Below, in pieces: positions 51,532 through 60,681 of a stretch of DNA of 64,000 bases. The DNA lies in assembly GCF_014650455.1 (NCBI RefSeq), contig NZ_BMUZ01000002.1:340125-404124 (forward strand), in the 5' to 3' direction. Within the stretch, counting starts at the first letter, position 1; every line of letters starts with the position of its first letter. The position numbers were made by a program, and so were the translations under genes. The notes below the pieces were generated by a model, which was given only the letters and a program-made list of their open reading frames with translations, did not search any database and had not been told where the DNA came from. Source of the stretch: Streptomyces xanthochromogenes. Lineage in GTDB: Bacteria; Actinomycetota; Actinomycetes; Streptomycetales; Streptomycetaceae.

Positions 51532-51771
51532 CCCCGCCTTTCCCTTCGTCAGCCGCCGACACCGCCCAAACGGGCGAACTACGGCGACACGCGCTGACGC
51601 GACGCCCCGCCGGTGACCTGTGCTCTCCGGTGGGGCGTCACTTTGCGTAGGCGGGGCGGTCGTTGGCCCATGGGTATCCGCCCGGTTACTGTCCGGCGTG
51701 CGGTTCCCCCGGTGACTCGCCGCCCGCCCGGGCGGCAGGGGCCGCACGCAGTGCAAGGGAGTACGGCATCC

Positions 51772-52803
51772 GTGGCGTCCCATCGCCGGCCTTCGCAGTC
51801 GGGCCTGACCCAGAGCGCCCGCGTCACCGTCCTTTCGGCAGCCGCGGCGACGGCCGCGGCGGCCCTGGCGGCCCCCGTGGCGAGTGCCGCCCCGCACGAG
51901 CCGGGTGCGTCCGGCAAGGCCAAGGTCGACCGGCTCTTCGAGGAGGCCGAGAAGGCCACCGAGCAGTACGACAAGGCCGACGAGCACGCCAAGGAACTGC
52001 GTGACGAGGTCAAGCACGCACAGGACGGCATCGCGCGCGGGCAGGAGAAGATCAACCGCATGCGGGGAGCGCTCGGCGCGATCGCCGGGGCGCAGTACCG
52101 CTCGGGCGGCATCGACCCCGCGCTCGCGCTGCTCCTGTCCTCGAACCCGAACACCTACCTCGACCAGGCCGCGGCCCTCGACCGGCTCAGCGAGCGCCAG
52201 TCGGGCGCCCTCCAGGACCTCCAGCACGAGCAGCGCCGGCTCGCCCAGCAGCGGGCCGAGGCCGGCCGCAAGCTGTCCGAGCTGGAGCGCAGCCGCACCG
52301 AGGTGGCCCGGCACAAGCGGACCGTGGAGTCGAAACTGGCCGAGGCGCGCCGCACCCTGAACGCGCTGCCGACCGCCGACCGCGCCGCCTTCGACCGGGC
52401 CTCGCGCTCCGGCCGCACCGAGCTGCCCCCGCTCTCCGGCTCCGCGCCCGCCGCCTCCTCGCGGGCGGCGGCGGCCGTGATGGCGGCCCGCTCGGCGATC
52501 GGCAAGCCGTACATCTGGGGCGCCAACGGGCCCTCCGGGTTCGACTGTTCGGGCCTGATGCAGTGGTCGTACGCCCGGGCCGGGGTCGGCCTGCCGCGCA
52601 CCTCGCAGGAGCAGCGGTACGCCGGTCACCAGGTGCCGCTCTCCGAGGCGAAGCCGGGCGATCTGGTCGCCTACCGGCACGACGCGAGCCACATCGCCAT
52701 GTACGTCGGCAACGGCCAGGTCGTGCACGCCCCCTACCCCGGCGCGCCGGTGCGCTACGACCCCGTCGGGATGATGCCCGTCTCCTCGGTGACGCGCGTG
52801 TGA
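51772..52803 (+). CDS. Secreted NlpC/P60 peptidoglycan hydrolase 2
   Basis: 343 residues, same plan as its neighbour: signal peptide (cleavage near ASAAP), coiled coil, NlpC/P60 domain with Cys259 in FDCSGLM, His in ASHIAMYVG. Shared start SHRRP and the RSGGIDP block show a tandem duplication. GTG at 51772 chosen by alignment with the paralogue; an AAGGGA lies about 11 bases upstream. Confidence 0.92.
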   Translation: MASHRRPSQSGLTQSARVTVLSAAAATAAAALAAPVASAAPHEPGASGKAKVDRLFEEAEKATEQYDKADEHAKELRDEVKHAQDGIARGQEKINRMRGALGAIAGAQYRSGGIDPALALLLSSNPNTYLDQAAALDRLSERQSGALQDLQHEQRRLAQQRAEAGRKLSELERSRTEVARHKRTVESKLAEARRTLNALPTADRAAFDRASRSGRTELPPLSGSAPAASSRAAAAVMAARSAIGKPYIWGANGPSGFDCSGLMQWSYARAGVGLPRTSQEQRYAGHQVPLSEAKPGDLVAYRHDASHIAMYVGNGQVVHAPYPGAPVRYDPVGMMPVSSVTRV

Positions 52804-52819
52804 CCGTACGATCGGCGGC

Positions 52820-54052
52820 GTGGCAGGTCATGGACGTGGGCGAGGGACGCGGGGCGGTCGGGCGGCGGGATGCGCGCTCGCCGTGCTGCTGCTCGGCGCG
52901 GCCTGCTCGGCGCCGGGCACGGCCCCGGACGCCACCGCGAGCCAGGTGCAGCGGGTCCTCGACCGGCGCGCCGCCGCCGTCCTGAAGCACGACGCGGCCG
53001 GTTATCTGGCCGCCGTCGACCCCGCGGCGAGCGCCCTGCGGGCGGCCCAGGGCGCCGAGTTCGCCAACCTGGCCCAGGTGCCGCTGACTTCCTGGGCGTA
53101 CAAGGTCACCCAGGTGGACCGGCACGGCACGACCGCCACCGCCAAGGTGGACCTGCGCTACCGGATCCAGGGGTACGACTCCGCGCCCGTCACGGCCGCG
53201 CGCACCCTGAGCCTCGACCGGCGCGGCGCCGACTGGTACGTGACCGGCGACCGGCCGGCCCGGGGCGCGGCCCAACTCCTCTGGCAGCAGGGCGCGGTGA
53301 CCGCCGTGCGCGGCGCCCACAGCCTGATCCTCGGGGTGGGCCAGGACCCGGCGAGACTGCGCGAGATCGCCGCCGCCGAGGACACCGCCGTGCCCGCGGT
53401 CTCGGGGGCCTGGCCGGGGAAGTGGGCGGGCCGCGTGGTCGTCCTCGTACCGGCGTCGCTCGACGCCATGGCCGCGCTGCTCGGCGCGCCCGCCGCCTCC
53501 TACCGGGGCATCGCGGCGGTGACCACCGGCGAGGCGGGCGGCGCCGGGGCGGCCCCGGCGGACCGGGTGATCGTCAATCCGGACGCGTACGCGGTCCTCG
53601 GCGACCTGGGCCGCAAGGTCGTCCTCACCCACGAGACCACCCATGTCGCCACCCGCGCCCACACCTCGCCCGCCACCCCGATGTGGCTCTCGGAGGGCTA
53701 CGCGGACTGGGTCGGCTACCGCGACACCGGCCGCACCGCCGCGCAGGCCGCCCCCGAACTCCAGAAGGCGGTCCGTGCGGGCGACCTCCCCGCCGACCTT
53801 CCCTCGGACGCCGACTTCGGCTTCGACGGCGGCGCGGACCGCCTGGCGCGCGCGTACGAGGGCGGCTGGCTGGCCTGCCGCATGATCGCCGCCCGCTGGA
53901 GCGACGCCACCCTGGCCCGCTTCTACACCGAGGTCGGCGACCAGCCCCATCGCGAGGACGCCACGGAAAAGGCGATGACCGATCAACTGGGCTTGACGCC
54001 AAGGGAGTTCACGGCGCAGTGGCGGGATTACGTACGGGCCCAGCTGGGCTGA
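52820..54052 (+). CDS. HExxH zinc-metallopeptidase-like lipoprotein
   Basis: 410 residues. Lipoprotein-like signal with LGAACSAP, an NTF2-like region (about 45-160), then a gluzincin-type peptidase domain: HETTH (H271-H275) and LSEGYADWVGY offering the third ligand Glu. Extracytoplasmic. GTG start at 52820, 17 bp after the NlpC/P60 gene, so probably cotranscribed. Substrate unknown. Confidence 0.88.
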   Translation: MAGHGRGRGTRGGRAAGCALAVLLLGAACSAPGTAPDATASQVQRVLDRRAAAVLKHDAAGYLAAVDPAASALRAAQGAEFANLAQVPLTSWAYKVTQVDRHGTTATAKVDLRYRIQGYDSAPVTAARTLSLDRRGADWYVTGDRPARGAAQLLWQQGAVTAVRGAHSLILGVGQDPARLREIAAAEDTAVPAVSGAWPGKWAGRVVVLVPASLDAMAALLGAPAASYRGIAAVTTGEAGGAGAAPADRVIVNPDAYAVLGDLGRKVVLTHETTHVATRAHTSPATPMWLSEGYADWVGYRDTGRTAAQAAPELQKAVRAGDLPADLPSDADFGFDGGADRLARAYEGGWLACRMIAARWSDATLARFYTEVGDQPHREDATEKAMTDQLGLTPREFTAQWRDYVRAQLG

Positions 54053-54191
54053 TCAGGGCGAGGCCAGCTCACCGATCGCCTCGGCCAGCCACTTCTCAGG
54101 AGGTCGGCGCGGCCCGCGTCGGTGCGGGAGAGGATGCGCCGGGGTGCGGCCCCGCTGCCCGGCTCGGCGTGCTGCGCCGGGGCGGTGGGCG

Positions 54192-55418
54192 TCAGCGGCT
54201 GGCGGAGGGTTCGGTCGTGCGGGTGGGCTGAACGGGGAGTGGGGGCAGGTTGCGGCTTCGGGAGGTGGAGTGCCACAGGCGGCGGCAGGCCAGGAACGAG
54301 GCCGCCACCAGGAGGCCGTTGCGGAGGGCGAGGAGGAGCAGGCCCAGCCAGTCGCCGGCCACCACGTGGGAGAACCAGATCGGGAACTCCAGGAACGTCA
54401 CCGCCGTCGCGGCCAGGACCAACTGGGCGGGGCGGGTCATCGGGCTGCGGCCGAAGGCGAGGCACACCGCGGCGAGGCCGACCAGCCACAGCAGGTACTG
54501 GGGGCTGATGACCCGGCTCGTGGTGGTGAAGAGCAGCACCGCGGTGAAGGCCGCGTCCGCGAGCGTGCTCGGGCGCCCCGGGCCGCGGACCCGCAGGCGC
54601 CACAGCAGCAGCCAGCCGAACGCGAGCACGGTCAGGGTCATCGCGAGGGCGGACACCACTGGTACGTAGGGGCCGAGGAACTCCACCGAGCCGTAGTTCA
54701 GCTGCACTCGGCCCCGCCAGCCGAAGTGCCGGGCCACCTGGAAGACCAGCGCGCCGAGCGACTCGACCTCGGTGCCGCGCTCGCGCTGGAAGGTGAGGAA
54801 GGCCAGCGCGCCCGGCGCCGCCGCCACACAGGCCACCAGGAGGGCCGCCGCGGTCACGGCGGCGGTCGTCCAGGCCCGGCGCGGAGCGCGCACGAGCAGC
54901 AGGACGGGCCACACCTTGAGCAGCGCCCCGAACGCGGCGAGCGCGCCCAGGACGCGCGGATGGCGGGCCCCCGCGAGCAGCGCCGCGACCGCCACGGCCG
55001 TCACCATCAGGTCGTAGCGGGCGTAAGCGGTGGGGCCGAGCAGCGGCACCCCGAGCGTCCACACCCAGGCCCCGTTCAGGGACTTGCCGGGCCGGCCGGC
55101 CGCGTACATCAGCAGGGCGAAGACCAGCGCGTCCGCGATCAGGACGAGCACGAAGAACGCCGACGCGTACGGCAGGAAGGGCAGCGCGGCGGGGGAGAGG
55201 ATCGCGAGGGCGGCGGCCGGCGGGTACTGCCACGTCACGTCGTCCAGCGGATACGTGCCGGTCCACAGCACCTGCGACCAGCCCTGGTAGATCACGTGGA
55301 CGTCGCTGGTGACGTCCGGGCCGGGAAAGACGAGCACCTTGAAGACGCAGAGCAGCAGCAGATAACGGGTCGCGGCCCAGATGACCGCCACGGTGAAGGG
55401 GCGCCGGGAGGTGCGCAT
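54192..55418 (-). CDS. GT87-type membrane mannosyltransferase-like protein
   Basis: 408 residues, about 10 membrane helices. The first extracytoplasmic loop holds DVTSDVHVIYQGWSQ and YPLDDVTWQYPP, typical of polyprenyl-phosphate-dependent GT-C enzymes (GT87/DUF2029, PimE-like). ATG at 55418 (MRTSRRPF) chosen; an ATG at 55460 would extend it by 14 residues. Divergent from a PimB-like gene, suggesting joint work in phosphatidylinositol mannoside or lipoglycan synthesis (inference). Confidence 0.87.
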   Translation of the reverse strand: MRTSRRPFTVAVIWAATRYLLLLCVFKVLVFPGPDVTSDVHVIYQGWSQVLWTGTYPLDDVTWQYPPAAALAILSPAALPFLPYASAFFVLVLIADALVFALLMYAAGRPGKSLNGAWVWTLGVPLLGPTAYARYDLMVTAVAVAALLAGARHPRVLGALAAFGALLKVWPVLLLVRAPRRAWTTAAVTAAALLVACVAAAPGALAFLTFQRERGTEVESLGALVFQVARHFGWRGRVQLNYGSVEFLGPYVPVVSALAMTLTVLAFGWLLLWRLRVRGPGRPSTLADAAFTAVLLFTTTSRVISPQYLLWLVGLAAVCLAFGRSPMTRPAQLVLAATAVTFLEFPIWFSHVVAGDWLGLLLLALRNGLLVAASFLACRRLWHSTSRSRNLPPLPVQPTRTTEPSASR

Positions 55419-55578
55419 GATGTCCGCCTCGTCCTCGTTTCGGGGGCCGGAGCCAGCCATGATGCCGGGTGCGCCGGCGTGTTGGCGGCAAGGCGGGGCC
55501 GGGGCGTTCCGGTTCCGGTGGCGCCGCCCGGCGGGCTCGCCTCGGCTGCGCGCCCCGGGTTCGGTACTGTCGGCGGCG

Positions 55579-56721
55579 ATGCACAAGACCTTGATCGTGA
55601 CCAATGACTTCCCGCCGCGGCCGGGCGGAATCCAGGCGTTCCTCCACAACATGGCCCTGCGCCTCGATCCGGAGCAGATCGTCGTGTACGCCTCGACGTG
55701 GAAGCGGAGCCGCGAGGGCGTCGAGGCGACGGCGGCGTTCGATGCCGAGCAGCCGTTCACCGTCGTACGGGACCGCACCACGATGCTGCTTCCCACTCCG
55801 CGCGTCACCCGGCGCGCGGTCGGCCTGCTGCGCGAACACGGGTGCTCCTCGGTGTGGTTCGGGGCGGCCGCGCCGCTCGGCCTCATGGGGCCCGCGCTGC
55901 GCCGGGCCGGTGCGGAGCGGCTCGTGGCGACGACCCACGGGCACGAGGCGGGGTGGGCCCAACTCCCCGTCGCGCGCGGGCTGTTGAGGCGGATCGGCGA
56001 GGGTACGGACACGATCACCTACCTCGGCGAGTACACCCGCTCGCGGATCGCGGGCGCGCTCACCCAGCAGGCCGCGGCCCGCATGGTCCAGCTTCCGCCC
56101 GGGGTCGACGAGAAGACCTTCCACCCCGGCTCGGGCGGCGACGCCGTGCGGAGCAGGCTCGGGCTCACCGACCGGCCCGTGGTGGTGTGCGTCTCGCGGC
56201 TCGTGCCGCGCAAGGGGCAGGACACGCTGATCCGCGCCCTGCCGGCGATCCTGGCGCGGGTGCCGGACGCGGTGCTGCTCGTCGTCGGCGGCGGGCCGTA
56301 CGAGGCGGACCTGCGCAAGCTGGCCTCCGACACCGGGGTCTCGGCCTCGGTCCGCTTCACCGGGGCGGTGCCGTGGGCGGAGCTGCCCGCGCACTACGGG
56401 GCCGGGGACGTCTTCGCGATGCCGTGCCGCACGCGGCGCGGCGGCCTGGACGTCGAGGGCCTCGGCATCGTCTACCTGGAGGCCTCCGCGACGGGCCTGC
56501 CGGTGGTGGCGGGCGACTCCGGGGGCGCGCCGGACGCCGTCCTCGACGGCGAGACGGGCTGGGTCGTCCAGGGCGGCTCCCCCGGCGACGCGGCCGAGCG
56601 GATCGTGACCCTGCTGGAGGATCCCGGCCTTCGGCGGCGGATGGGGGAGCGGGGGCGGGCCTGGGTGGAGGAGAAGTGGCGCTGGGACCTCCTGGCGGAG
56701 AAGCTCCGGGGTCTGCTTTAG
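55579..56721 (+). CDS. GT4 glycosyltransferase, PimB-like mannosyltransferase
   Basis: 380 residues, GT-B fold. N-terminal TLIVTNDFPPRPGGIQAFLHNMA, middle LPPGVDEKTFHPG, VSRLVPRKGQDTLIRALP, and the donor-site pair around GLDVEGLGIVYLEASATGLP. Closely resembles mycobacterial PimB', which adds the second mannose to phosphatidylinositol mannoside. ATG at 55579. Followed by a repeat-rich gap. Confidence 0.9.
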   Translation: MHKTLIVTNDFPPRPGGIQAFLHNMALRLDPEQIVVYASTWKRSREGVEATAAFDAEQPFTVVRDRTTMLLPTPRVTRRAVGLLREHGCSSVWFGAAAPLGLMGPALRRAGAERLVATTHGHEAGWAQLPVARGLLRRIGEGTDTITYLGEYTRSRIAGALTQQAAARMVQLPPGVDEKTFHPGSGGDAVRSRLGLTDRPVVVCVSRLVPRKGQDTLIRALPAILARVPDAVLLVVGGGPYEADLRKLASDTGVSASVRFTGAVPWAELPAHYGAGDVFAMPCRTRRGGLDVEGLGIVYLEASATGLPVVAGDSGGAPDAVLDGETGWVVQGGSPGDAAERIVTLLEDPGLRRRMGERGRAWVEEKWRWDLLAEKLRGLL

Positions 56722-57245
56722 CCTCCCTTTCCCCTGGGGGTGGGCGGGCAGGTGCGGCCCCGTTTCCCCGGGGTGCGCTGGGGCTTCGCCCTGGGCCCCG
56801 GGGTTTTGCCCCTCCCCGCCCCTTCCCTAAGCCCTCCGGGGGTGAAATGGGGGGGGGGAGGGCTTCCGGGGGCTGCGCCCCGGGCCCTGCTTGTTCGGGT
56901 GCGGATCGTGCGTGGCTGGTCGCGCAGTTCCCCGCGCCCCTAAGGGCCTCGGTGCTGGCCCGCATCGGGCACCTTCAGCCCGTCCGGCGTTTGAGGACGA
57001 GCGCCGTTCAGGCGCGATACGGGGTCCGGGGCGGAGCCCCGAGCCGGGGGTGCAGGGGGCGCAGCCCCCTGCGGGGGTTCGAGGGGCGCAGCCCCTCAAA
57101 GGGGGTCTGGGGCACAGCCCCAGGGCTCAGCTGATCCAACCCGCCGCACGGGCGGGCGGGTGGGCAAACAGGCCCGGGGCCGGGGGCGGAGCCCCGGGGG
57201 CCGGGCGGCACAGGGTGGCGTATCCGAGGCCGGGCCCGCTGCGGC
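56722..57245. other. Non-coding repeat-rich gap
   Basis: 524 bp between convergent genes with no credible protein. Contains the second dispersed repeat copy and a run of short GC hairpins of the form GGGGCGCAGCCCC (57055-57125). Likely dispensable intergenic sequence with terminator activity. Confidence 0.7.
56880..57020. repeat. Dispersed intergenic repeat, copy B
   Basis: Inverted relative to copy A near 47.1 kb. Shared blocks include CGCGCAGTTCCCCGCGCCCCT, read across 56920-56942, and CAGCCCGTCCGGCGTTTGAG with GACGAGCGCCGTTCAGGCGC. Identity is about 90% by eye over 80 bp. Confidence 0.8.
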
Positions 57246-59039
57246 TCAGCGGGTGTAGATCGCCTCGATCTCGTCCGCGAAGTCCTTCGCCACCACATTC
57301 CGTTTCAGCTTCAGCGACGGCGTGATGTGCCCCGCCTCCTCCGTGAACTGCGCACCCAGGATGCGGAACTTGCGGACCGACTCCGCCTTGGAGACCGCCG
57401 CGTTCCCGTCGTCCACGGCCCGCTGCACCTCCGTGAGGAGGTCGGCGTCCTCGCGCAGCGCGGCCACCGTCGCCACCGGCTTGCCGTGCTCCTCGGCCCA
57501 CCGGCCGAGGAACTCCTCGTCGAGGGTGACCAGCGCGCCCACGAACGGCCGCCCGTCACCGACGACCATGCACTCCGCGACCAGCGCGTGCGCGCGGATG
57601 CGGTCCTCGATGACCGCGGGGGCGACGTTCTTGCCGCCCGCCGTCACGATGATCTCCTTCTTGCGGCCGGTGATCGCGAGGTAGCCGTCCTCGTCGAGGG
57701 TGCCGATGTCACCGGTGTGGAACCAGCCGTCGGCCAGCGCCTCGGCGGTCGCGGCCTCGTTGTTCCAGTAGCCCTGGAACAGGTGCTCGCCGTGCAGCAG
57801 CACCTCGCCGTCGTCGGCGATGCGCACCACCGACCCCGGCAGCGGCTGCCCGACCGTGCCGATCTTCGGCCGGTCCCAGGGGTTGAATGCGGTCGCGGCG
57901 CAGGACTCGGTCAGGCCGTAGCCCTCCAGGACCGTGAAGCCGATGCCGCGGAAGAAGTGGCCGAGCCGCTCGCCCAGCGGCGCCCCGCCGGAGATCGCGT
58001 ACTCGCCGCGCCCGCCGAGCACCGCCCGCAGCTTGCTGAAGACGAGCTTGTCGAACACCTTGTGCTTGAGCTTCAGGCCGATCGAGGGCCCGGCGTCCGT
58101 GCTGAGCGCCGTGCTGTAGGCGATCGCGGTGTGTGCGGCCTTGTCGAAGATCTTGCCCTTGCCGTCCGCCTGCGCCTTGGCGCGCGCCGAGTTGTAGACC
58201 TTCTCGAAGACGCGCGGCACCCCGAGGATCAACGTCGGCCGGAAGGAGGCGAGTTCATCGGTGAGGTTCTTGATGTCGGGGACGCAGCCGAGCTTGATCG
58301 GCGCCATCACCGAGGCCACCTCGACCAGGCGCCCGAAGACGTGGGCCGCGGGCAGGAACAGCAGCACCGAGCACTCGCCGGTACGGAAGAGGGGCTTGAG
58401 CCGCTCCACCACGTTGCCGCACTCCGCGAAGAACGCCCGGTGGGTCAGCACACAGCCCTTGGGGCGGCCGGTGGTGCCCGAGGTGTAGACGATCGTCGCC
58501 GGGTCGTCGGCGTGCGCGGAGGACATCCGGGCGTCGAGGAGCTCGTCGGAGACGTCCGCGCCGGCCGCCGTGAGCTCGGCGACGGCGTCCGCCTCGATGC
58601 TCCGGATCCCCTTGAGGCCCGGCAGCGCACCCTGGACGGAGGCCACGGAGGCGCGGTGCGCCTCGGACTCGACGATCGCGAGGGTGGCGGCGGAGTCGCC
58701 GAGGATCCACTGGATCTGCTCGGGGGAGCTGGTCTCGTACACCGGCACGGTGACCGCGCCCGCGCTCCAGATCGCGAAGTCGAGCAGCACCCACTCGTAG
58801 CGGGTGCGCGAGAGCAGGGCCACCCGGTCGCCGGCCTCGACACCGGTGGCGATCAGGCCCTTGGCGACGGCCCGCACCTCGGCGAGGAACTGGCGGGCGC
58901 TGACATCGGCCCAGGCACCCGCGATCTTGCGGCCCATCACCGCGACATCGGGGTGCTGAGCGGCATTGCGGCGGATCAGATCCGTCAGGTTGCCGTCCGA
59001 AGGGACCTCGTACAGGGCCGGAAGGCTGAACTCGCGCAA
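57246..59039 (-). CDS. Long-chain fatty acid-CoA ligase (AMP-binding)
   Basis: 597 residues. ANL-superfamily enzyme activating fatty acids: P-loop-like IVYTSGTTGRPKGC, GYGLTESCA, DRPKIGTVGQPLPG, WFHTGDIG, and the C-terminal GRKKEIIVTAGGKNVAP. FadD15-like class. TTG start at 59039 with AGGAG 11 bases before. Monocistronic, divergent from the phosphoesterase gene. Confidence 0.94.
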   Translation of the reverse strand: MREFSLPALYEVPSDGNLTDLIRRNAAQHPDVAVMGRKIAGAWADVSARQFLAEVRAVAKGLIATGVEAGDRVALLSRTRYEWVLLDFAIWSAGAVTVPVYETSSPEQIQWILGDSAATLAIVESEAHRASVASVQGALPGLKGIRSIEADAVAELTAAGADVSDELLDARMSSAHADDPATIVYTSGTTGRPKGCVLTHRAFFAECGNVVERLKPLFRTGECSVLLFLPAAHVFGRLVEVASVMAPIKLGCVPDIKNLTDELASFRPTLILGVPRVFEKVYNSARAKAQADGKGKIFDKAAHTAIAYSTALSTDAGPSIGLKLKHKVFDKLVFSKLRAVLGGRGEYAISGGAPLGERLGHFFRGIGFTVLEGYGLTESCAATAFNPWDRPKIGTVGQPLPGSVVRIADDGEVLLHGEHLFQGYWNNEAATAEALADGWFHTGDIGTLDEDGYLAITGRKKEIIVTAGGKNVAPAVIEDRIRAHALVAECMVVGDGRPFVGALVTLDEEFLGRWAEEHGKPVATVAALREDADLLTEVQRAVDDGNAAVSKAESVRKFRILGAQFTEEAGHITPSLKLKRNVVAKDFADEIEAIYTR

Positions 59040-59314
59040 GACTGCTGCTCCTCATCGGGCGCCGGTGCCACGGCTCTGTGTGACGCACCGGCTGCGGTCC
59101 AAGATCGGGCAGGTGCCCGGCGGATCCGTGGGGGGCGGAACTGACGAGCACGACTGGACTGCCCGGACGTTACCCATGGGTAGGCGGTTCCGGATAGGGG
59201 GTTCTGGCCAGATGTTCGGTGCATCACACATGTTGGACACTGCTCCGCGCACGATAGTCCACCGCTTTCAGGACTCGGAAGTAACCGCAGGTCCGACGGC
59301 CTAGGGTGATCCCC

Positions 59315-60076
59315 ATGCGAGTTCATGTGGTCAGTGACGTGCACGGGAACGCCGAGGGTCTGGCCAGAGCCGGTGAGGGGGCGGACGCCCTGATCTGCCT
59401 CGGTGACCTGGTCCTCTTCCTCGACTACGCCGACCACTCGCGCGGCATCTTCCCCGACCTCTTCGGCGTCGAGAACGCCGACCGCCTGGTCGCCCTGCGC
59501 ACCGCCCGCCGCTTCGAGGAGGCCCGCGAGCTGGGACGTTCGCTGTGGGCCGGGCTCGACCGGGAGGCCGCGATCGAGGCCGCGGTCCGCCGCCAGTACG
59601 CGGAGCTGTTCGCCGCCTTCCCCACCCCGACGTACGCCACGTACGGCAATGTCGACATGCCGGCCCTGTGGTCGCAGTACGCGGGCCCGGGCACCACCGT
59701 CCTCGACGGCCGGCGGATCGAGATAGCGGGGCGGGTCTTCGGCTTCGTCGGTGGCGGGCTGCGCACGGCGATGCGAACGCCCTATGAAATCTCCGACGAG
59801 GAGTACGCCGCCAAGGTCGAGGCGCTCGGCGAGGTCGACGTGCTCTGCACGCACATCCCGCCCGAGGTCCCGGAGCTGGTGTACGACACCGTCGCCCGCC
59901 GCTTCGAGCGCGGCTCGCGTGCCCTGCTCGCGGCGATCGAGAAGACCCGGCCCCGCTACTCGCTGTTCGGGCACGTCCACCAGCCGCTGGCCCGGCGGAT
60001 GCGGATCGGGCGCACCGAGTGCGTCAACGTCGGCCACTTCGCGGCCACCTCCCGGCCGTTCGCCCTGGAGTGGTGA
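59315..60076 (+). CDS. Metallophosphoesterase
   Basis: 253 residues. Calcineurin-like fold: SDVHGN, LGDLV, YGNVDMP and GHVHQPL carry the metal ligands. Substrate unknown. ATG at 59315. Upstream divergent gap of 275 bp shows no further gene. Confidence 0.93.
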   Translation: MRVHVVSDVHGNAEGLARAGEGADALICLGDLVLFLDYADHSRGIFPDLFGVENADRLVALRTARRFEEARELGRSLWAGLDREAAIEAAVRRQYAELFAAFPTPTYATYGNVDMPALWSQYAGPGTTVLDGRRIEIAGRVFGFVGGGLRTAMRTPYEISDEEYAAKVEALGEVDVLCTHIPPEVPELVYDTVARRFERGSRALLAAIEKTRPRYSLFGHVHQPLARRMRIGRTECVNVGHFAATSRPFALEW

Positions 60077-60199
60077 TCAGGCCACTGGACCGGCGACCGG
60101 CCCGTACGCGATAGCCTGCACGGGCACCTCCCCACCGCTGCCGGCCGCGCCGGGGGGAGACCCAGACCCACCGGACCGCGCACTGGAGGAGCCACGACG

Positions 60200-60679
60200 A
60201 TGGCGGAACACACCAGCTCGTCTATCACCATCGAGGCGGCCCCCGCCGACGTCATGGGGGTGATCGCGGACTTCGCCCGCTACCCGGAGTGGACCGGCGA
60301 GGTGAAGGAGGCCGAGGTGCTCGCCACCGACGACCTGGGTCACGCCGAGAAGGTGCGGCTGCTGCTCGACGCGGGCGCCATCAAGGACGACCACACCCTC
60401 GCCTACACCTGGCAGGGCAACACCGTGAGCTGGACGCTGGTCAAGTCCCAGATGCTGCGCACCCTCGACGGCTCGTACACCCTCGCCGACGCCCCCGGCG
60501 GCCGGACCGAGGTCACCTACCGGCTGACCGTCGACGTCAAGATCCCGATGCTCGGCATGATCAAGCGCAAGGCGGAGAAGGTCATCATCGACCGCGCCCT
60601 GGCCGGTCTGAAGAAGCGCGTCGAGAGCGGCCCGGGCGAGGCCGGAGCCGGTGCCGCCGACGGGGCCGAGAAGCTCTAG
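60200..60679 (+). CDS. SRPBCC/START-like lipid-binding protein
   Basis: 159 residues, polyketide cyclase/coenzyme Q-binding type: SSITIEAAPADVMGVIADFARYPEW start and a C-terminal amphipathic helix. Probably binds a hydrophobic ligand. ATG with GGAGG upstream. Two bases separate its stop from the next gene. Confidence 0.92.
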   Translation: MAEHTSSSITIEAAPADVMGVIADFARYPEWTGEVKEAEVLATDDLGHAEKVRLLLDAGAIKDDHTLAYTWQGNTVSWTLVKSQMLRTLDGSYTLADAPGGRTEVTYRLTVDVKIPMLGMIKRKAEKVIIDRALAGLKKRVESGPGEAGAGAADGAEKL

Positions 60680-60681
60680 AC

